Positions 5,432 to 5,792 of a stretch of DNA of 5,792 nt are shown here, one piece after another (within the stretch, counting starts at the first letter, position 1; each line of letters starts with the position of its first letter). The position numbers were made by a program, and so were the translations under genes. The stretch is from positions 1 through 5,792 of the forward strand of contig CALMPQ010000480.1 in assembly GCA_937872005.1 (NCBI GenBank), given 5' to 3'. Source of the DNA: an uncultured Propioniciclava sp. GTDB lineage: Bacteria; Actinomycetota; Actinomycetes; Propionibacteriales; Propionibacteriaceae. The notes below the pieces were generated by a model that saw nothing but the letters and a program-made list of their open reading frames with translations, was not told the DNA's origin and ran no database searches.

Positions 5432-5719
5432 ATGGCCGAGGAAGATGTGGTCAAGCGCGTCATCGCCAAGTTCGGCCCCACGTTGGACCTGCAGAATCGC
5501 CCGCAGGACCTCATCGACATCCTGCGCAGCGTGCGGTTGGACGACCCGGACGGCGGGCTGCCGCCGGGCGGCGTCCCCGAACCGCCCCCAGGGCCCACGA
5601 GCATGCAGGTGAGCGAGGTCGTGCTCGACGACGTCATGGCGGAGGTGCTCCGGTTGTCGCAGGCCGTTTCGAAGGTGTCGAGGGACGTCTCGAAGCTGAG
5701 GAAGGCGCGCGGGCTGTAG
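5432..5719 (+). CDS. Small protein with Pro/Gly-rich linker and coiled-coil C-terminus; candidate hydroxylation/glycosylation substrate
   Basis: This 95-residue protein does not match a family I can name with confidence. Three parts are visible. Residues 3-35 are an amphipathic N-terminal helical domain (VVKRVIAKFGPTLDL; PQDLIDILRSVRL). Residues 37-57 are a linker with eight prolines between positions 39 and 55, including two PPG motifs (44-46 and 52-54) and PPPGP. Residues 59-93 form a long helix with hydrophobic spacing (VVLDDVMAEVLRLSQAVSKV, then Arg/Lys-rich), probably a coiled coil. There is no signal peptide, membrane segment or cysteine. It has its own promoter and a strong ribosome-binding site 72 bases after the hydroxylase. 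X-Pro-Gly is the motif hydroxylated by animal collagen prolyl 4-hydroxylases, so the linker is an attractive target for the adjacent enzymes. That role is inference; it might instead be an accessory or targeting subunit. Confidence 0.82.
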   Translation: MAEEDVVKRVIAKFGPTLDLQNRPQDLIDILRSVRLDDPDGGLPPGGVPEPPPGPTSMQVSEVVLDDVMAEVLRLSQAVSKVSRDVSKLRKARGL

Positions 5720-5740
5720 GGACGCCGGGCGCTGGGCTCT

Positions 5741-5792
5741 AGGGCGTGTCGCGTAACTGATTTGGGTGGTGGGGGTCAGGGTTGTCTTTGTG
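5741..5792. other. Composition change at the right edge; possible end of an insertion sequence or other element
   Basis: After the small-protein stop the sequence loses its coding-like character. From about 5742 (GGGCGTGTCGCGTAACTG) it becomes T- and G-rich, unlike the rest of the window. A GGGCGTGT-type start followed by a GTAACTG-like segment is reminiscent of terminal inverted repeats of actinobacterial insertion sequences. However, the opposite end, a target duplication and a transposase all lie outside the window, so this stays a weak suggestion. No clear terminator hairpin is seen between 5720 and 5741. Confidence 0.2.

Noticed and set aside
1..5792. CRISPR array, tRNA or rRNA genes
   Set aside because: No regularly spaced repeats and no cloverleaf or rRNA-like sequence were seen on either strand; in particular no tRNA end marks an attachment site inside the window.

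Overview
The window is about 70% GC. It has GTG starts, ATGA/GTGA stop-start overlaps, TAGCGT-type -10 boxes and one start that looks leaderless. All of this suggests a chromosomal segment of a high-GC actinobacterium. An order such as Streptosporangiales or Streptomycetales would fit, but no marker gene fixes the taxon.

Left part (1 to about 3790): genes of an integrating mobile element. On the minus strand are the first codons of what is probably an integrase, cut by the window edge, and a complete 61-residue excisionase-like helix-turn-helix protein. A 213-base control region separates them from a plus-strand operon of three genes joined by ATGA overlaps: an acidic 96-residue protein, a 484-residue alanine-rich protein, and a protein with an archaeo-eukaryotic primase (AEP) core followed by a winged helix. 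I do not recognise the first two. The primase-like frame does not stop where its gene-like sequence ends. It passes through a GC hairpin (3793-3809) and 203 bases into the next gene, so its 3' end is probably truncated, frameshifted or fused. The element's right border may lie there.

Right part (about 3820-5720): a compact unit that I consider the most interesting content. A glycosyltransferase resembling the Skp1 GlcNAc-transferase family (3864-4757) overlaps by four bases a prolyl-4-hydroxylase-type 2-oxoglutarate/Fe(II) dioxygenase (4754-5359). After 72 bases, with its own strong promoter, comes a 95-residue protein with a proline/glycine-rich linker containing two PPG motifs and a coiled-coil-like C-terminus (5432-5719). 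In Dictyostelium and related protists, a cytoplasmic prolyl hydroxylase and a GlcNAc-transferase of this family act in sequence on one proline of Skp1. The pairing here suggests a bacterial cytoplasmic system that hydroxylates and then glycosylates proline, with the small protein as a candidate substrate. The enzyme families rest on visible motifs; the pathway and the substrate are inference.

The last 45 or so bases change composition and could be the start of an insertion sequence or another element, but nothing in the window proves it.
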